Shown here: positions 20,980-31,910 of the stretch, piece by piece
How positions within the stretch are numbered: position 1 is the stretch's first letter
Layout of the letters: each line of letters opens with the position of its first letter
From: Rhododendron vialii
Taxonomy: Eukaryota > Streptophyta > Magnoliopsida > Ericales > Ericaceae
DNA length: 64,000 bases
Reading direction: 5' to 3'
Assembly: GCF_030253575.1 (NCBI RefSeq)
Contig: NC_080557.1
Location: 2,847,001 to 2,911,000 of the forward strand
Notes under the pieces: generated by a model
Told to the model about the DNA's origin: nothing
What the model saw: the letters and a program-made list of their open reading frames with translations, nothing else
The model's database searches: none
Position numbers and translations under genes: made by a program

Positions 20980-22695
20980 ATGAAGAAACAAGGAAATGGT
21001 CACTTCCCAGATGATTGCTGGGAACTTATATTTCAAAAACTTAGAGAAGATGATGATTGCGACTTGGATTCGATATCTTTGGTCTCAAAGCGATTTCTTT
21101 CTATATCCAATCGGGTGAAGCTTAACTTAAAGGTAGAAGGCGTCACACTCCCTCTACTAGAGAATCTTCTTCAAAGATTTCCACACATCAAAAGAATAGT
21201 CATCAACACTTATGCCCAGAAAGACACAGATGGGCTGGTTGATAAGATTGCAGAGTTCGGAGTGTTGAATCTCGAAGCCATAAAATTTGGTGGTTGGACA
21301 GAACCTCCGCGAGATGGTTTTACAGCACTGGCGTTCAATAACAATGTAAAGAACACTTTGAAGGTATTGGATTGCTCTGGACTGATCTATATGCAAGACA
21401 ACGATTTGGTTTTGATAGGAGTTTGTTTCCCGCGGCTAGAGGAATTAAGGATTAGTGTGCGTAACTCTACAGCCTACGATATGGCTGCGGCAGGTATAAG
21501 TTGTATAACTGATGATGGTGTTGATGCATTGGCATCGAAGCTTAAAGAGTTGAAGCAGATTGCATTTACTGGTAATGCTTGTTTCATAACTGATAAATCG
21601 CTTATTTCTCTTTCCACAAAATGTATAAAACTAAGGAAAATCAGTCTTCGCATATGGGGCATCAGTCAACATCGTGTGACTGGAGATGGAATTGGTTTTG
21701 TGATGCAGCATAGTCCCAATTTGACCTCTCTCTCGCTACAACTGTGGTCATCAAACTCATCACAACATTCTGCATTCTCTTTTCCAGTGGAAAACGCGTT
21801 CACCAATGCCAAAAATCTGTATTCTCTCACCATGAGTCGAGATCTCATTTCGGACAAGCATATTTGTTTACTCGCAAAAGCACGTCCTCCATTAAAAAAG
21901 CTCAAGTTCATTGTCATCAAGGACCAGTATTCTGAAATCCATGGTGGATTAAAAATGCTTTTGCAAGTGTGTCAACTGACACTGGAAAAGTTAACCCTAA
22001 GGGGGTGGCCACTCACAGACACAAGTATGGACGATTTAGCAAAGTATCTCTCTAATCTAACTTATATAAATCTGGATTCTTCGATTGGGTTGACTAGTAT
22101 CACCTTTTACAACCTCACAAAAAGTTGCCCTTTACTTGAAACACTTAAGATGGCACACACGAGAGGACAAGAGATGGATAATTTTTCTCCAAATTATTTG
22201 CATGAACACTATTGTATGCGACACCTTGATATTTGCGGGAATAGTTGGTTGATTGATATGACACTCCAGAACATTGGGCAAGTTTGTCCAAATCTTCAGT
22301 TCCTTGATGTAAGTCATTGTCTCCACCTCTCCTATTTTGGCATTGGAGAAGTTTTGAGGAGATGCCCCGCCATAACGCAACTGCATATTGATTGTCTTGA
22401 GGTTTCAGATGTTTTTGGATGCTGTTCTGACTATTCTGCAGTGAATTTGAAGACTTTGAAAGCTAATGTGCCACGACTTAATGACGATGGAATGGCAATG
22501 ATTGGAAATAAGTGTCGAAATCTCCAATATTTGCACATTGGATTTTGCGAAGAAGTGACAGATAAAGGGGTAATGGAGGTGGTGAGGAATTGTGAAAGAC
22601 CGCGAGAAATAACTCTAATTGGGTGTAAAGAAGTGAGTGAACAGGTGATAAACAGAGCCTTGTCCTTCGGATGCCGGCTTGTCAAACTTTCATGA
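20980..22695 (+). CDS. F-box/LRR-repeat protein, intact, 571 aa
   Basis: A single-exon gene. F-box at about residues 8-48 (FPDDCWELIFQKL, SLVSKRFLSISNRVK), which binds SKP1 in SCF ubiquitin ligases. LRRs of 24-28 residues run from about 65 to 555 and end in cysteine-type LRRs (CPNLQFLDVSHC; CRNLQYLHIGFC, EEVTDKGVMEVV). The LRR face should recruit a substrate for ubiquitination; its identity is unknown. The start is fixed by the shared context ttctcaaactcatcaacaATGAAG. Compared with 51794-53581, about 26 codons are missing in frame near the C-terminus, where VS is joined directly to EQVINRALSFG. No transmembrane or signal segment. The repeat block lies directly upstream. Confidence 0.9.
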   Translation: MKKQGNGHFPDDCWELIFQKLREDDDCDLDSISLVSKRFLSISNRVKLNLKVEGVTLPLLENLLQRFPHIKRIVINTYAQKDTDGLVDKIAEFGVLNLEAIKFGGWTEPPRDGFTALAFNNNVKNTLKVLDCSGLIYMQDNDLVLIGVCFPRLEELRISVRNSTAYDMAAAGISCITDDGVDALASKLKELKQIAFTGNACFITDKSLISLSTKCIKLRKISLRIWGISQHRVTGDGIGFVMQHSPNLTSLSLQLWSSNSSQHSAFSFPVENAFTNAKNLYSLTMSRDLISDKHICLLAKARPPLKKLKFIVIKDQYSEIHGGLKMLLQVCQLTLEKLTLRGWPLTDTSMDDLAKYLSNLTYINLDSSIGLTSITFYNLTKSCPLLETLKMAHTRGQEMDNFSPNYLHEHYCMRHLDICGNSWLIDMTLQNIGQVCPNLQFLDVSHCLHLSYFGIGEVLRRCPAITQLHIDCLEVSDVFGCCSDYSAVNLKTLKANVPRLNDDGMAMIGNKCRNLQYLHIGFCEEVTDKGVMEVVRNCERPREITLIGCKEVSEQVINRALSFGCRLVKLS

Positions 22696-23139
22696 CTCTG
22701 CGTTCTTCGAATTCATATGCTTGTGATCGCGGATAAACTTTGTTTTATTGCAGCTATGACCGTTTAGTTCTTCCATTATTTCATGTTTTTCTTCTTTTTT
22801 TTAAACATTAGAGCTTGTTTGACATTGGTTACTCCAAAATCAGTATATAAGATTGAGCGGTCTCTCCGCTCAATTAATTTTGAGTTAGATGCTTTAGCGT
22901 TCAATATTCTTCTCGTCAATAAATTGTTTTGTTTGAATCACTCTAAAGTAGTGGGCATGTGATCCTTTTTGTGATTTCCATATATTTAGTTTGAAAGTGT
23001 GCTTCCTATACTATTTTACTACTTTGAACTCATTTGCTTGTGATCACAAAAAAATAAAACTTTGCTTATTACAGTCATGAACTTATAGTTCTTTGTCAAT
23101 CGATTTTGAGTTGGATGATTTAACATGGTATCAGAGGTA
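22696..23139. repeat. 3' flank with TRIM-like LTR relic
   Basis: 22805-22905 reads ttagagcttgtttgacattgg ... gagcggtctctccgctcaatt ... ttttgagttagatg. 23095-23135 reads cgattttgagttggatga, then ttaacatggtatcagaggta. These resemble a small plant LTR and an LTR-end/tRNA-primer junction. A similar piece at 40606 starts TGTTAGAGCTTGTCTCACGT. No coding. Confidence 0.5.
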
Positions 23140-23679
23140 TGTTTGTTTGTTTTTTTTCGACCAACAAGAAGAGGATTTTAATGACCTCTGAAATAGTACA
23201 AAGATCATGAAAACAGACACAGAAGAGACTCCAACATAGACCAAGACCAAACCCATCAAAAACTCCTCAACCTGAGAAATTTTTGGGTGCAAATAGAGTA
23301 TTGTTGATGTGGTACCCATGCAGCGCATCTGGATCATTCAAAAGATGCAACTGAACAGTAGGTTGCTCAGCTCCGATGCGCTGCATGGGTACCATGTGAT
23401 ACCCGATCGATTTGCAACCAAAAGTACGTTTCTCACTCAACCCAGACCTACTCACTAGCCCACGCCAGACCCCACCCACACCCAACACACCCCACTTGAC
23501 TTATAAAGACTCCACAATACTTCTAAGTCCAAAAATAAAATCATCCGTAGAGTCAAGATGCCAACCATTTTTTTGTACCAACCCAGAAAGCTGCCCACCC
23601 AGTTTGGACTTGCTTTCTCGATCAAGTTGAGGTTACCTAGGTTTTAGACAAGCTTGAACTTGTTCACGAGCCTTAAAGA
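23140..23679. repeat. Repeat block leader, copy D, with MITE 23274-23445
   Basis: The MITE is flanked by CTCAACCT (23266-23273) and CTCAACCC (23446-23453). The rest is the common leader. Confidence 0.75.
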
Positions 23680-24100
23680 TGCATCAAATTGCACTTTGCC
23701 GCTACGAATTACTCTTGGCCGCTTCGAATTACTTTTGGCCGTATCGAGTTGCACTTGGCTGCTGTGCCACTATGAATCACCCTTGGCCCGCCTTGAATTG
23801 CACTTGTCTGCTACAAATTGCACTTGGCAGAATCGAATTGGACTTGGCCGCTTCGAATTACACTTGGCCGCTTCGAATTACACTTGGCCGCATCTAATTG
23901 CTCTTGGCCGCTTTGAATTGCACTTGGCCGCTTTGAATTGCTCTTGGCCACTACGAACTGCACTTGGCCGCTTCAAATTGCTCTTGGCTGCTTCTCATTG
24001 CTCTTGGCCACATTGAATTGCACATGGCCGCTATGAATTGCTCTTGGCCGCATCGAATTGTACTTGGCCGCATTGAATTCCTCTTGGCCGCTACGAATTA
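23680..24100. repeat. 20-bp minisatellite array D
   Basis: About 21 units of the same monomer, with one irregular piece (gctgtgccactatgaatcac). Confidence 0.9.
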
Positions 24101-24660
24101 TGAGTTTAGAGCTACATATAATTTTTTTTTCCTGTACTAAATAAGTTCATTCATATTCAAAATTAAAAAAAAAAAAAAATAGATATATAAGTGTACATTA
24201 CTTGTATAAGCATACATTTGTGAGCAAGGCTATGACAATCTTCTCACTGCCCCAGAAAGACTAACCAAACCACACCCGACACACCCCCGATGGAATAAGG
24301 AAACGTGCTAGAGAGGGAGAGATGGATTGCTTCATTTCTAGTAGAGCTGCAAACGAATCGATTTGCCTAGCACGTTAGGGCTCGGGGTTAGCTCAGCTCG
24401 ATTCTTTTAGTAATCTAGCCAAGGTCAAGCTTGAGTTTTGCTGGATATCGGTTGCTACAAATACTGAACTGTTGGTGAAACCTCCACAAATACTGAAATA
24501 CACTTCGAGTCACGATTATGTCACTTTCTTAAAGACAGTATTTGCCCCCACCAAATGGTATGCAAAGTGCTACAACAAATCTGCCTTCAAGATAAATCGA
24601 AACCCGACGGTAAGTTAAACGTATAGCTAATTTTCACTTGTAAGTTTTGCTACAAGTTTT
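24101..24660. repeat. Truncated block body and hAT-MITE fragment
   Basis: The block body breaks off at about 24220 and joins sequence like 9335-9540. A truncated copy of the 9547 MITE begins at about 24347. 24440-24605 is unrecognised. Confidence 0.5.
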
Positions 24661-25100
24661 TTGACAGAAAGTTTTTCCTTCATACATACAACTATACAAC
24701 TATACAAGGTCTTAGTGTCCAACAGTAAGTTTCACGTACGAGCTTCTCAAAATTTGCAAAGACACCTGTTTCTGCAGCATTTGAAATTTGAATTTTACCT
24801 TCCTTGTCAAGTCAAGAACTCCAGTCGAACTAGAGGTAATGTACTCGACGTTTTTTTCTGCAAGTCTGTTTTACAGAACCAGTAATTACTAAATAAAGAA
24901 CAGAGGAGCACCCCTCCGAGCTCAATTCCCTCTAGTTATCTCTCACCCTCATCACAAGTCTCACCATACGTGACTCTGTGGAGTTGTCAACCTATTTTAC
25001 TACTTTGAATTCATTTGCTTGTGATCACAAAAAAAATAAAACTTTGTTTATTACAGTCAATCGATTTTGTGTTGAATGATTTAACATGATATCAAAGGTA
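24661..25100. repeat. F-box downstream repeat fragments
   Basis: 24610-24895 matches 11030-11275 and 62180-62430. 25000-25100 matches 23020-23135. No gene. Confidence 0.6.
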
Positions 25101-25633
25101 GGTTTTTTTTTTTTTCCGAACAGCAAGAAGAGGATTTTAATAACCTCTGAAATAGTACAATGATCATGATAATAGACACAGAAGAGACTCCAACATAGAC
25201 CTAGACCAAACGCATCAAAAACTCCTCAACCCGAGAAATTTTTGGGTATAAATAGAGTAAGGCTGACGTGGTACCCGTGCAGCACATCCGGGCCATCCAA
25301 AAATGCAACCGAACCGTCGGTTGCTCGGCTTGGATGCGCTGCACGGATACCATGTGATACCCGATTTGCAACCCAAAGTACGTTTCTCAATCAACCCAGA
25401 CCTACTCACTAGCCCACGCCAGACCCCACCCACACCCAATACACCCCACATGACTTGTAAAGACTCCACAATACTTCTAAGTCCAAAAATAAAATCATCC
25501 GTAGAGTAAAGATGCCAACCATTTTTTGTACTAACCCAGAAGGCTGCCCACCCAGTTTGGACTTGCTTTCTCGATTGAGTTGAGGTTGCCCAGGCTTGAG
25601 TCGAGCTTGAACTTGTTCACGAGCCTTAACGAC
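25101..25633. repeat. Repeat block leader, copy E, with MITE 25233-25389
   Basis: The MITE has left flank CTCAACCC and right flank ATCAACCC. The leader is as in copy D. Confidence 0.75.
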
Positions 25634-26169
25634 GCATCGAATGGCACTTGGCAGCTACGAATTACTCTTGGCTGCATCAAATTACTTTTGGCCACGTAAA
25701 GTTGCACTTGGCCGCTATGAATTACTCTTGGCCGCATCGAATTGAACTTGGCCGCTACGAATTAATCTTGGTCGCATCAAATTACTTTTGGTCGCATCAA
25801 ACTACACTTGGCCACTTTCAATTGCACTTGGCCGCTATGAATTACTCTTGGCCGTATCAAATTACTTTTGGCCGCATCGAACTACACTTGCCCGCTTCGA
25901 ATTGTTGTTGGCCGCTTCAAATTACACTTGGCCGCTACGAGTTACTCTTGGCCACATCAAATTACTTTTGGTCACATCAAACTACAGTACTTGGCCTCTT
26001 CGAATTGCTCTTACCTGCTTTGAATTGCATTTGGCCGCATCGAATTGCACTTGGCCGCATCGAATTGCACTTGGCAGCTTCAAATTGCACTTGGCCGCTA
26101 CGAATTGCTCTTGGCCGCATCGAATTGCACTTGGCCGCATCGAATTCTTCTTGGCCGCTAAGAATTACT
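25634..26169. repeat. 20-bp minisatellite array E
   Basis: About 26 units. Open frames of 187 and 139 codons reflect the repeat only. Confidence 0.9.
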
Positions 26170-27169
26170 TGTTTAGAGCTACATATAAAAATCTTGTTAC
26201 GTACTAAATAAGTTCATCCATATTCAAAATTATATATAAAAAAAAAGATATATAAGTGTACATTACTTGTATAAGTTTACAGTTGTGCAAGTTATAAAAT
26301 TTCCACTATATTGATACAGAAGTTTATACATATTCAAGTTTATATACAAAACTCTCAAGACATATTTATGGTTTATGTTTGCGAGCTTAATTGAGGCGAA
26401 TTAATACAGTTAGATTTATGCTTGCATCATTCATTAAACGAGCATAAAATTGAAGCGCTCATATTTGGTTCGTTTAATAGATGAATCAATTAAAACTCGA
26501 ACGAGCTTTGACTGAATCGAGTCTTGAACAATTTACAAACGATTCAGTTCATTTTTTGTTGTGCCTGAGTTCTTGGGGGCCCACGTGAGTTTGAGGTCAA
26601 CAAGTGGGTGAGAACTGAGAACCAACGGCCATAAAGAAGAACTACGCTCATTAATCAAGGGAAAAATACTCATAACCATAAAATTCAGTTATTAGCTACC
26701 TTCATTAAATTTAAAACCCTCAAACTCTTAAATTTCCATATCTCACATAGGATATTTCCTATTAGGTACTTTAAAATTGGTGAAAATATCTATATAAAAG
26801 GCCGACATTGATCTCATATTTTGGGACATTTATTAAATCTACCTCTATATTTGTAATAATTTATGGAATGACATCTTTGTTCATGAGTCTATCGAGCCAA
26901 ATACTCATATGCTTAAGCTTGGCTTGAATTCATAAACAAACAAAAAAATATGATTGAGCTTGGTTTATATTTTTTTCAAACGAGTTTGAACAAGCCATTC
27001 GAGCCGAGCTCGACCTTGGCTTGAGTTGTTTGATTCGTTTAGCAGCCCCAGTCAATGGCAACAACATGAGGCTTAACCCGCGGTTTATTCAACAAACAGC
27101 CTATCTTCAAGCACGATATTTAATTATATGCCAAAATAGTGGAGTAAGTATCTGTTATTATGGTAGATA
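26170..27169. repeat. AT-rich body of repeat block, copy E
   Basis: Complete and uninterrupted copy. TATA-like ctatataaaagg at 26790-26801. Serves as the empty-site reference for the insertions in copies A and C. Confidence 0.8.
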
Positions 27170-27178
27170 TTTAATTAG

Positions 27179-27301
27179 CGATTGTGATATTGGCACTCCA
27201 AAAATTGATGGAGGAGCTCCAAAACTAAATTGTGTTGATACAAAAAACGACGTCGTTTTGGAGCTCCTCCATCAAATTTTGGAGTGCTAAAATCAATTTC
27301 C
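27179..27301. mobile_element. MITE, 123 bp, 9-bp TSD
   Basis: Inverted arms GGCACTCCAAAAATTGATGG and its complement-like right arm, with GGAGCTCC in both arms. TTTAATTAG is duplicated at 27170-27178 and 27302-27310. Copies A and C lack it. Confidence 0.85.
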
Positions 27302-27321
27302 TTTAATTAGATGCTAAAATA

Positions 27322-27544
27322 AGGACTCAAATCTTGTCCATTTGCTTCGGACCAATTTGGTCCATTTGGGTGTATTCAGGCCGTCCAAAAGTGTTTTGGA
27401 CGACCCAAAGTTAAAGAGAGTGTTTTTTTATTTTTTATTAATAAAAACACCCCTTTAAATCTGGGCCATCCAAAACACTTTTGTACACCCCAGATGCACC
27501 AAATGGACCGAACTGGCCCCAAGCAATTGGACAGGATCCGCCCC
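27322..27544. mobile_element. MITE, 223 bp, 8-bp TSD (copy E)
   Basis: Perfect CTAAAATA on both sides (27314-27321 and 27545-27552). Same element as 8436 and 19774. Confidence 0.8.
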
Positions 27545-27552
27545 CTAAAATA

Positions 27553-28200
27553 GTGGAGTAAGTATCTGTTATTTAGATTTTGTTAACCTTATTTTAGAAA
27601 ATGACATTAAATGTTGGAGAACATTCCATATTAATTGCACCTTAACTTGTGCCCTTAGCCTCAGGGGCACTTGTTAGCCGAACCGTTTTTGAAATCCGTT
27701 CAGTTTTCAAACGAATCTTGAACAATTAAGGTTAACTGTTCGACTCATTCGGTTTGTTCATAATTGCGTGGGCTCCATAAAGTCTAACACACCCCAGATT
27801 ATTTATAAAGACTCCACAATACTTCTAAGTCCAAAAATAAAATCATCCATAGAGTAAAGATGCCAACCATTTTTTTGTACCAACCCAGAAAGCTGCCCAC
27901 CCAGTTTGGACTTGCTTTCTCGATCGAGTTGAGGTTGCCTAGGTTTGAGTCGAGCTTGAACTTGTTCACGAGCCTTAACGATGCATCAAATTGCCCTTGG
28001 CCGCTACGAAATACTCGAGGCGAATACGGTTAGATTTATGCTCGCCTCATTCATTAAACGAGCATAAAATTGAAGCGCTCATATTTGGTTCGTTTAATAG
28101 AGGAATCAAACTCGAATGAGCTTTGACTGAATCAAGTCTCGAACAATTAACAAACGATTCGGTTCATTTCTTGCTGTGCCTAAATGTTGGAAAAACATTC
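27553..28200. repeat. Block tail E joined to collapsed block F
   Basis: 27553-27785 is the tail. 27790-28200 is a further block in which the minisatellite is reduced to about two units (27983-28013) and fused directly to the block body (aggcgaatacggttagattt), so most of the array and the TATA part are deleted. Confidence 0.75.
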
Positions 28201-28480
28201 CATATGAGTATCAATGTCTTTGGTTAGGATTTTGGACGGGTTGAAATGGGTCATGGGCTAGCTCAGGCTCTATGAAGTCTAACCTATTAAGCCTTTTTTT
28301 GTTGATTCCTTTTCCTACGTACTTCGTTTCCTATTTTTTTCCCAATCCTTTTTTAAAAAGAATTTGAATCCTTGTTGCCTACTACTTATAGATACGTTAA
28401 TATACATCATCAATATACCCATTATAAATACACCTGTGCTGGGAAAAAAAGAAATTGATTAGACATCACTAAAAGCTTGG
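28201..28480 (+). promoter_or_regulatory. Orphan F-box promoter remnant
   Basis: Contains gaatttgaatccttgttgcc, like the palindrome region of other genes, and attataaatacacctgtgct. No F-box reading frame follows. Confidence 0.45.
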
Positions 28481-29504
28481 CCGAACTATGTTTGTATAAA
28501 GAACGATAAAGAACCAGAATTTGACAATCTAGATTTCACTTATAGTAACAAATATGATCCGTTTAAATGAATACCGAGGTAGTGTACTCTTTTGTATAGA
28601 CATTAAACACATCGAGTGATACATAAATTACGAACAACTCAATTCGTTTGTAGCCTTAGTTACTGGTGACGTCGTGATATGCTCCCTGCCATAACCAATT
28701 TTCCATGTGCTCATGAAAGGCAGCCCAAGCCGGTGCAGCCCTCCAATGCATCTATGAACCTGTATGCAAAAACCATCTGAACAGCCGTTTTGCAAAAGGT
28801 CAGCCATCAGCCTATTCCCGTGGGTCCCTGAAACATTAATTTTGTAGGGCTTGTCAAAGAAGGAAAAACATAACTATATGATTGAGCAGAGTTGTCGTAG
28901 ATACTGGAACTTGCCATTACCGAAGTAAACGTATAGCCTATATTCACTTGTAAGTTTTGTTACAAGTTGTTTGGCAGAAAGTTTTTCCTTCATACATACA
29001 TACAACTATACAAGGTCTTAGTGTCCGACAGTAAGTTTCACGTGAGAGTTTCTCAGAATTTGCTAAAGCACCTGTTTCTGCATCATTTGAATTTCGCCTT
29101 CCTTGTCAAGGCGGTCAAGTTATCAAACGTATCAAGAACTCCCGTCTGTTTAACAGAATCAGTAATTACTAATCTGTAAGACTGTAACTAGTAAATTCGT
29201 ATACAACTAAACTGTATGTCAGAGCTTCTTCTAACAGTTTTTGCCAACACACGTCGAATGGTATTCTTTCTCTACTAGCGTATCAGTTGCAGCAACGTCC
29301 CAACGCAATGAAAATAAAGTGGTAATAACAGAAGCTGCTATTTCTTCCAAACAGGAAACAAATATTTGCAGAGGAACACAGTGTCGTTGGTGTGATGCCT
29401 TATACGTATGGAACCAACAGGTAAACAATGGAAGAACTAGAAGTACAAAAGGGTAATAAAACAAAGTTCTGTTGGAGATCACAAGCATATGAATTCAACG
29501 TAAA
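28481..29504. repeat. F-box downstream and flanking repeats
   Basis: 28660-29230 matches 10465-11340. 29225-29504 matches 3177-3500. No intact gene. The part near 29505-29590 is a decayed C-terminal tail of the next gene. Confidence 0.6.
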
Positions 29505-29590
29505 TTAGGATTACAATAAACCAGAGTCATGGATGTAAGCAAAGTGGGCACCCGAAGGACAATACTGTGTCTACCATCTATTCACTCATA

Positions 29591-31294
29591 TCAAACCAGC
29601 TCCGTCTGTTCAACTTTCCATAGCGAGAGCCTTGAAAACTCCATCTGTGGTAAAACATTGGTGCTCAATTTTTTACACCCGATTAGATTTATGTCCCTCA
29701 GTCTTGAGCAGTTCCTCACCACCTCCATTACCCCTTTTTCTGTCACTTCGTGGCAGTATCCAATGTCCAAATATAGGAGATTTTGACACCCAGTTCCAAT
29801 CATTGCCATTCCTTTGTCATTGATTTGCGTCCCCCAAGCATTTAAGGTCTTCAAATTCACTACAGAGTGGTCAGAATATCTCTCAAAAATATCAGAAACC
29901 TCAAGACAATTAATATTCAGCTGTTTTATTACAGGGCATCCCCTCAAAACTTCTCCAATGCCAAAATTGGTGAGTTGCCGGCAACGACTTACGCCGAGGA
30001 ATTGTAGATTCGGACAAACCTGCCCAAAGTTTTTGAGCGTTGTATCATTCATCCACATATTGTCGGAGATATCAAGATGTCGCAGTCGGTAGTTTTTATG
30101 TAAGTGATCTGGAGAAAAAGTATCTATTTCTTGTCCCCTCAAATCTGTCATCACTAGTATTTCAAGTAAAGGGCAACTTTTTGTGAGGGTGTAAAAGGTG
30201 ACACTAGTCAACCATAAATGTCCATCAAGATCTATAGAAGTTAGATTAGATAAATACTGAGCCAAATCGCTTATACCCATGTCTGAGAGAGCCCAACTTC
30301 TCAGGGTTAGCTCTTCCAGCGTCAATTCACATGCCTGCAAAAGAAATTTTAATCCCCCATGGATTTCCGGATACTTGCTACCGAAGCCAACAAGTTTGAG
30401 CTTTCTTAATGGAGGACATGCTTTGACAACTAAACAAATACGCTTGTCCGAAATGAGTTCTTGAGTCATGGTGAGAGAGCGCAGATTTTTGGCATTGGCT
30501 AATGCGTTTCCAATTGCAAAAGAGAATGCAGAATGTTGTAACGACCACAATTTTAGCGAGAGAGAGGTCAAATTGGAACTATGCTGCACCAAAAAATCAA
30601 TGCCATCTTCAGTCACATAATGTGGACCTCTACTGGATATGTAAAGACTAATTTTCCTCAGTTTCGCACAATTTGTGGATAAAGAAATGAGTGATTTGTC
30701 AGTAATGAAACAAGCACCACATTTAAACACAATCTTCTTCAACTCCTTAAGCTTTGATGCCAACGCATCAATGCCATCATCTGTGATTCGTGCCACAACA
30801 TCATTGGATTTGTCAGTACCCGTTCTAAGCCTGAGTTCTTCTATCCGTGGGAACAAATCCCCTATCAAAACCAAATCCTTATCTTGCATAGAGCACAGTC
30901 CAGAGCAATCCAATACCTTCAAATAGTTCTTTATCTTCTTATTCAACGCAAGTGCCCTAAAACCATCTCGCGGAGGTTCTGTGGAACACCATAACTGAAA
31001 CCTTAGGGCTTGGAGATTCAACACTCCAGACCGTGCAATCTGATTAACAACTCCATCTATGTCTTTGTTGATGTCAGGACCGATGACTATGCTTTTGATG
31101 TGTGGAAATCTTGTAAGAAGACTCGGGAGTAGATGGTGTGTCTTGGCTTTTACGTTCAAACTATGCTTCACCCGGTTAGATATTGAAAGGAACCGCTTTG
31201 AGACCAAAGATATCGAATCCAAGTCACGCTGATCATCTTCTCTAAGTTTTTGGAATATAAGTTCCCAGCAATCATCTGGGAAGTAAGCATTCAT
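29591..31294 (-). CDS. F-box/LRR-repeat protein, intact, 567 aa
   Basis: A single-exon gene. The family-like start is the Met at 31294 (MNAYFPDDCWELIF). An upstream in-frame Met at 31363 would add 23 residues that are not conserved. F-box at about residues 4-45. LRRs run to about 540, including PRIEELRLRT, SNLTSLSLKLW, CPNLQFLGVSRC and CQNLLYLDIGYC. The C-terminus stops early at KVEQTELV; downstream bases still show a decayed FDLSE...LSFGC tail, so this lineage lost about 25 C-terminal residues. Close relative of the pseudogenes at 3580 and 13445, of which it is the surviving form. Minus strand, opposite to its right-hand 51794-type relatives. Confidence 0.88.
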   Translation of the reverse strand: MNAYFPDDCWELIFQKLREDDQRDLDSISLVSKRFLSISNRVKHSLNVKAKTHHLLPSLLTRFPHIKSIVIGPDINKDIDGVVNQIARSGVLNLQALRFQLWCSTEPPRDGFRALALNKKIKNYLKVLDCSGLCSMQDKDLVLIGDLFPRIEELRLRTGTDKSNDVVARITDDGIDALASKLKELKKIVFKCGACFITDKSLISLSTNCAKLRKISLYISSRGPHYVTEDGIDFLVQHSSNLTSLSLKLWSLQHSAFSFAIGNALANAKNLRSLTMTQELISDKRICLVVKACPPLRKLKLVGFGSKYPEIHGGLKFLLQACELTLEELTLRSWALSDMGISDLAQYLSNLTSIDLDGHLWLTSVTFYTLTKSCPLLEILVMTDLRGQEIDTFSPDHLHKNYRLRHLDISDNMWMNDTTLKNFGQVCPNLQFLGVSRCRQLTNFGIGEVLRGCPVIKQLNINCLEVSDIFERYSDHSVVNLKTLNAWGTQINDKGMAMIGTGCQNLLYLDIGYCHEVTEKGVMEVVRNCSRLRDINLIGCKKLSTNVLPQMEFSRLSLWKVEQTELV

Positions 31295-31910
31295 TATTGA
31301 TGAGTTTGAGAAAGGAAAAATTGAAGAGATTAAATTTCTTCTTGTTTCCTCAGTTCCCAGCAATCATCTGAAAAGTAGTTTCTTTGTTTTGAAAACAAAG
31401 AAAGTAGATGTTCCAGAAAACAGAGCAAACGTACATAGTCCTAAATCAGCGCATACATATGTAAATAGGTTTGTGTTATGGAAACCAAAACCTGTTAGGA
31501 AAAGGAATACTTGCAAAAAGAAGAGTACTGGAAGCAAAGTTTCCTTGGGGAAAAAGGATCTGAACTTCTGGTTAATAAGGAAACTCAATGTTTCCCAAAC
31601 AAACAAGCACGTGAATCAACTCGATTTAAAAGCTCATGTTCACTTGTTAAAAGCTCGACTAATTAGATGATTGCTTGAACATCTTTCCGAAACTTGTTAA
31701 TTCTTGGACCGAGCTCAAACAAACTACAACTCGGCTTGTTTGGCTTATGTATTATGATACGAAATAAATTTACCTTACTTGAGATCTGCTCGATTTGATG
31801 CTCGTTTGAGATCAATTCATTTCATAAACAAGCCAAGTTAGAACATAATTTTTTCATTCATTAAGTTCCCAACCGATCTTGAACAATTTGTTGCATAACA
31901 TACATGCAAT
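31295..31910. other. Upstream region of 29591-31294
   Basis: 31375-31600 resembles 5300-5380 and 14500-14640, the region between divergent F-box copies. 31600-31901 holds a degenerate GCTCGACTAATTAG/GCTCGTTTGAG repeat of hAT-MITE type (also at 57255-57500). No gene. Confidence 0.5.
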
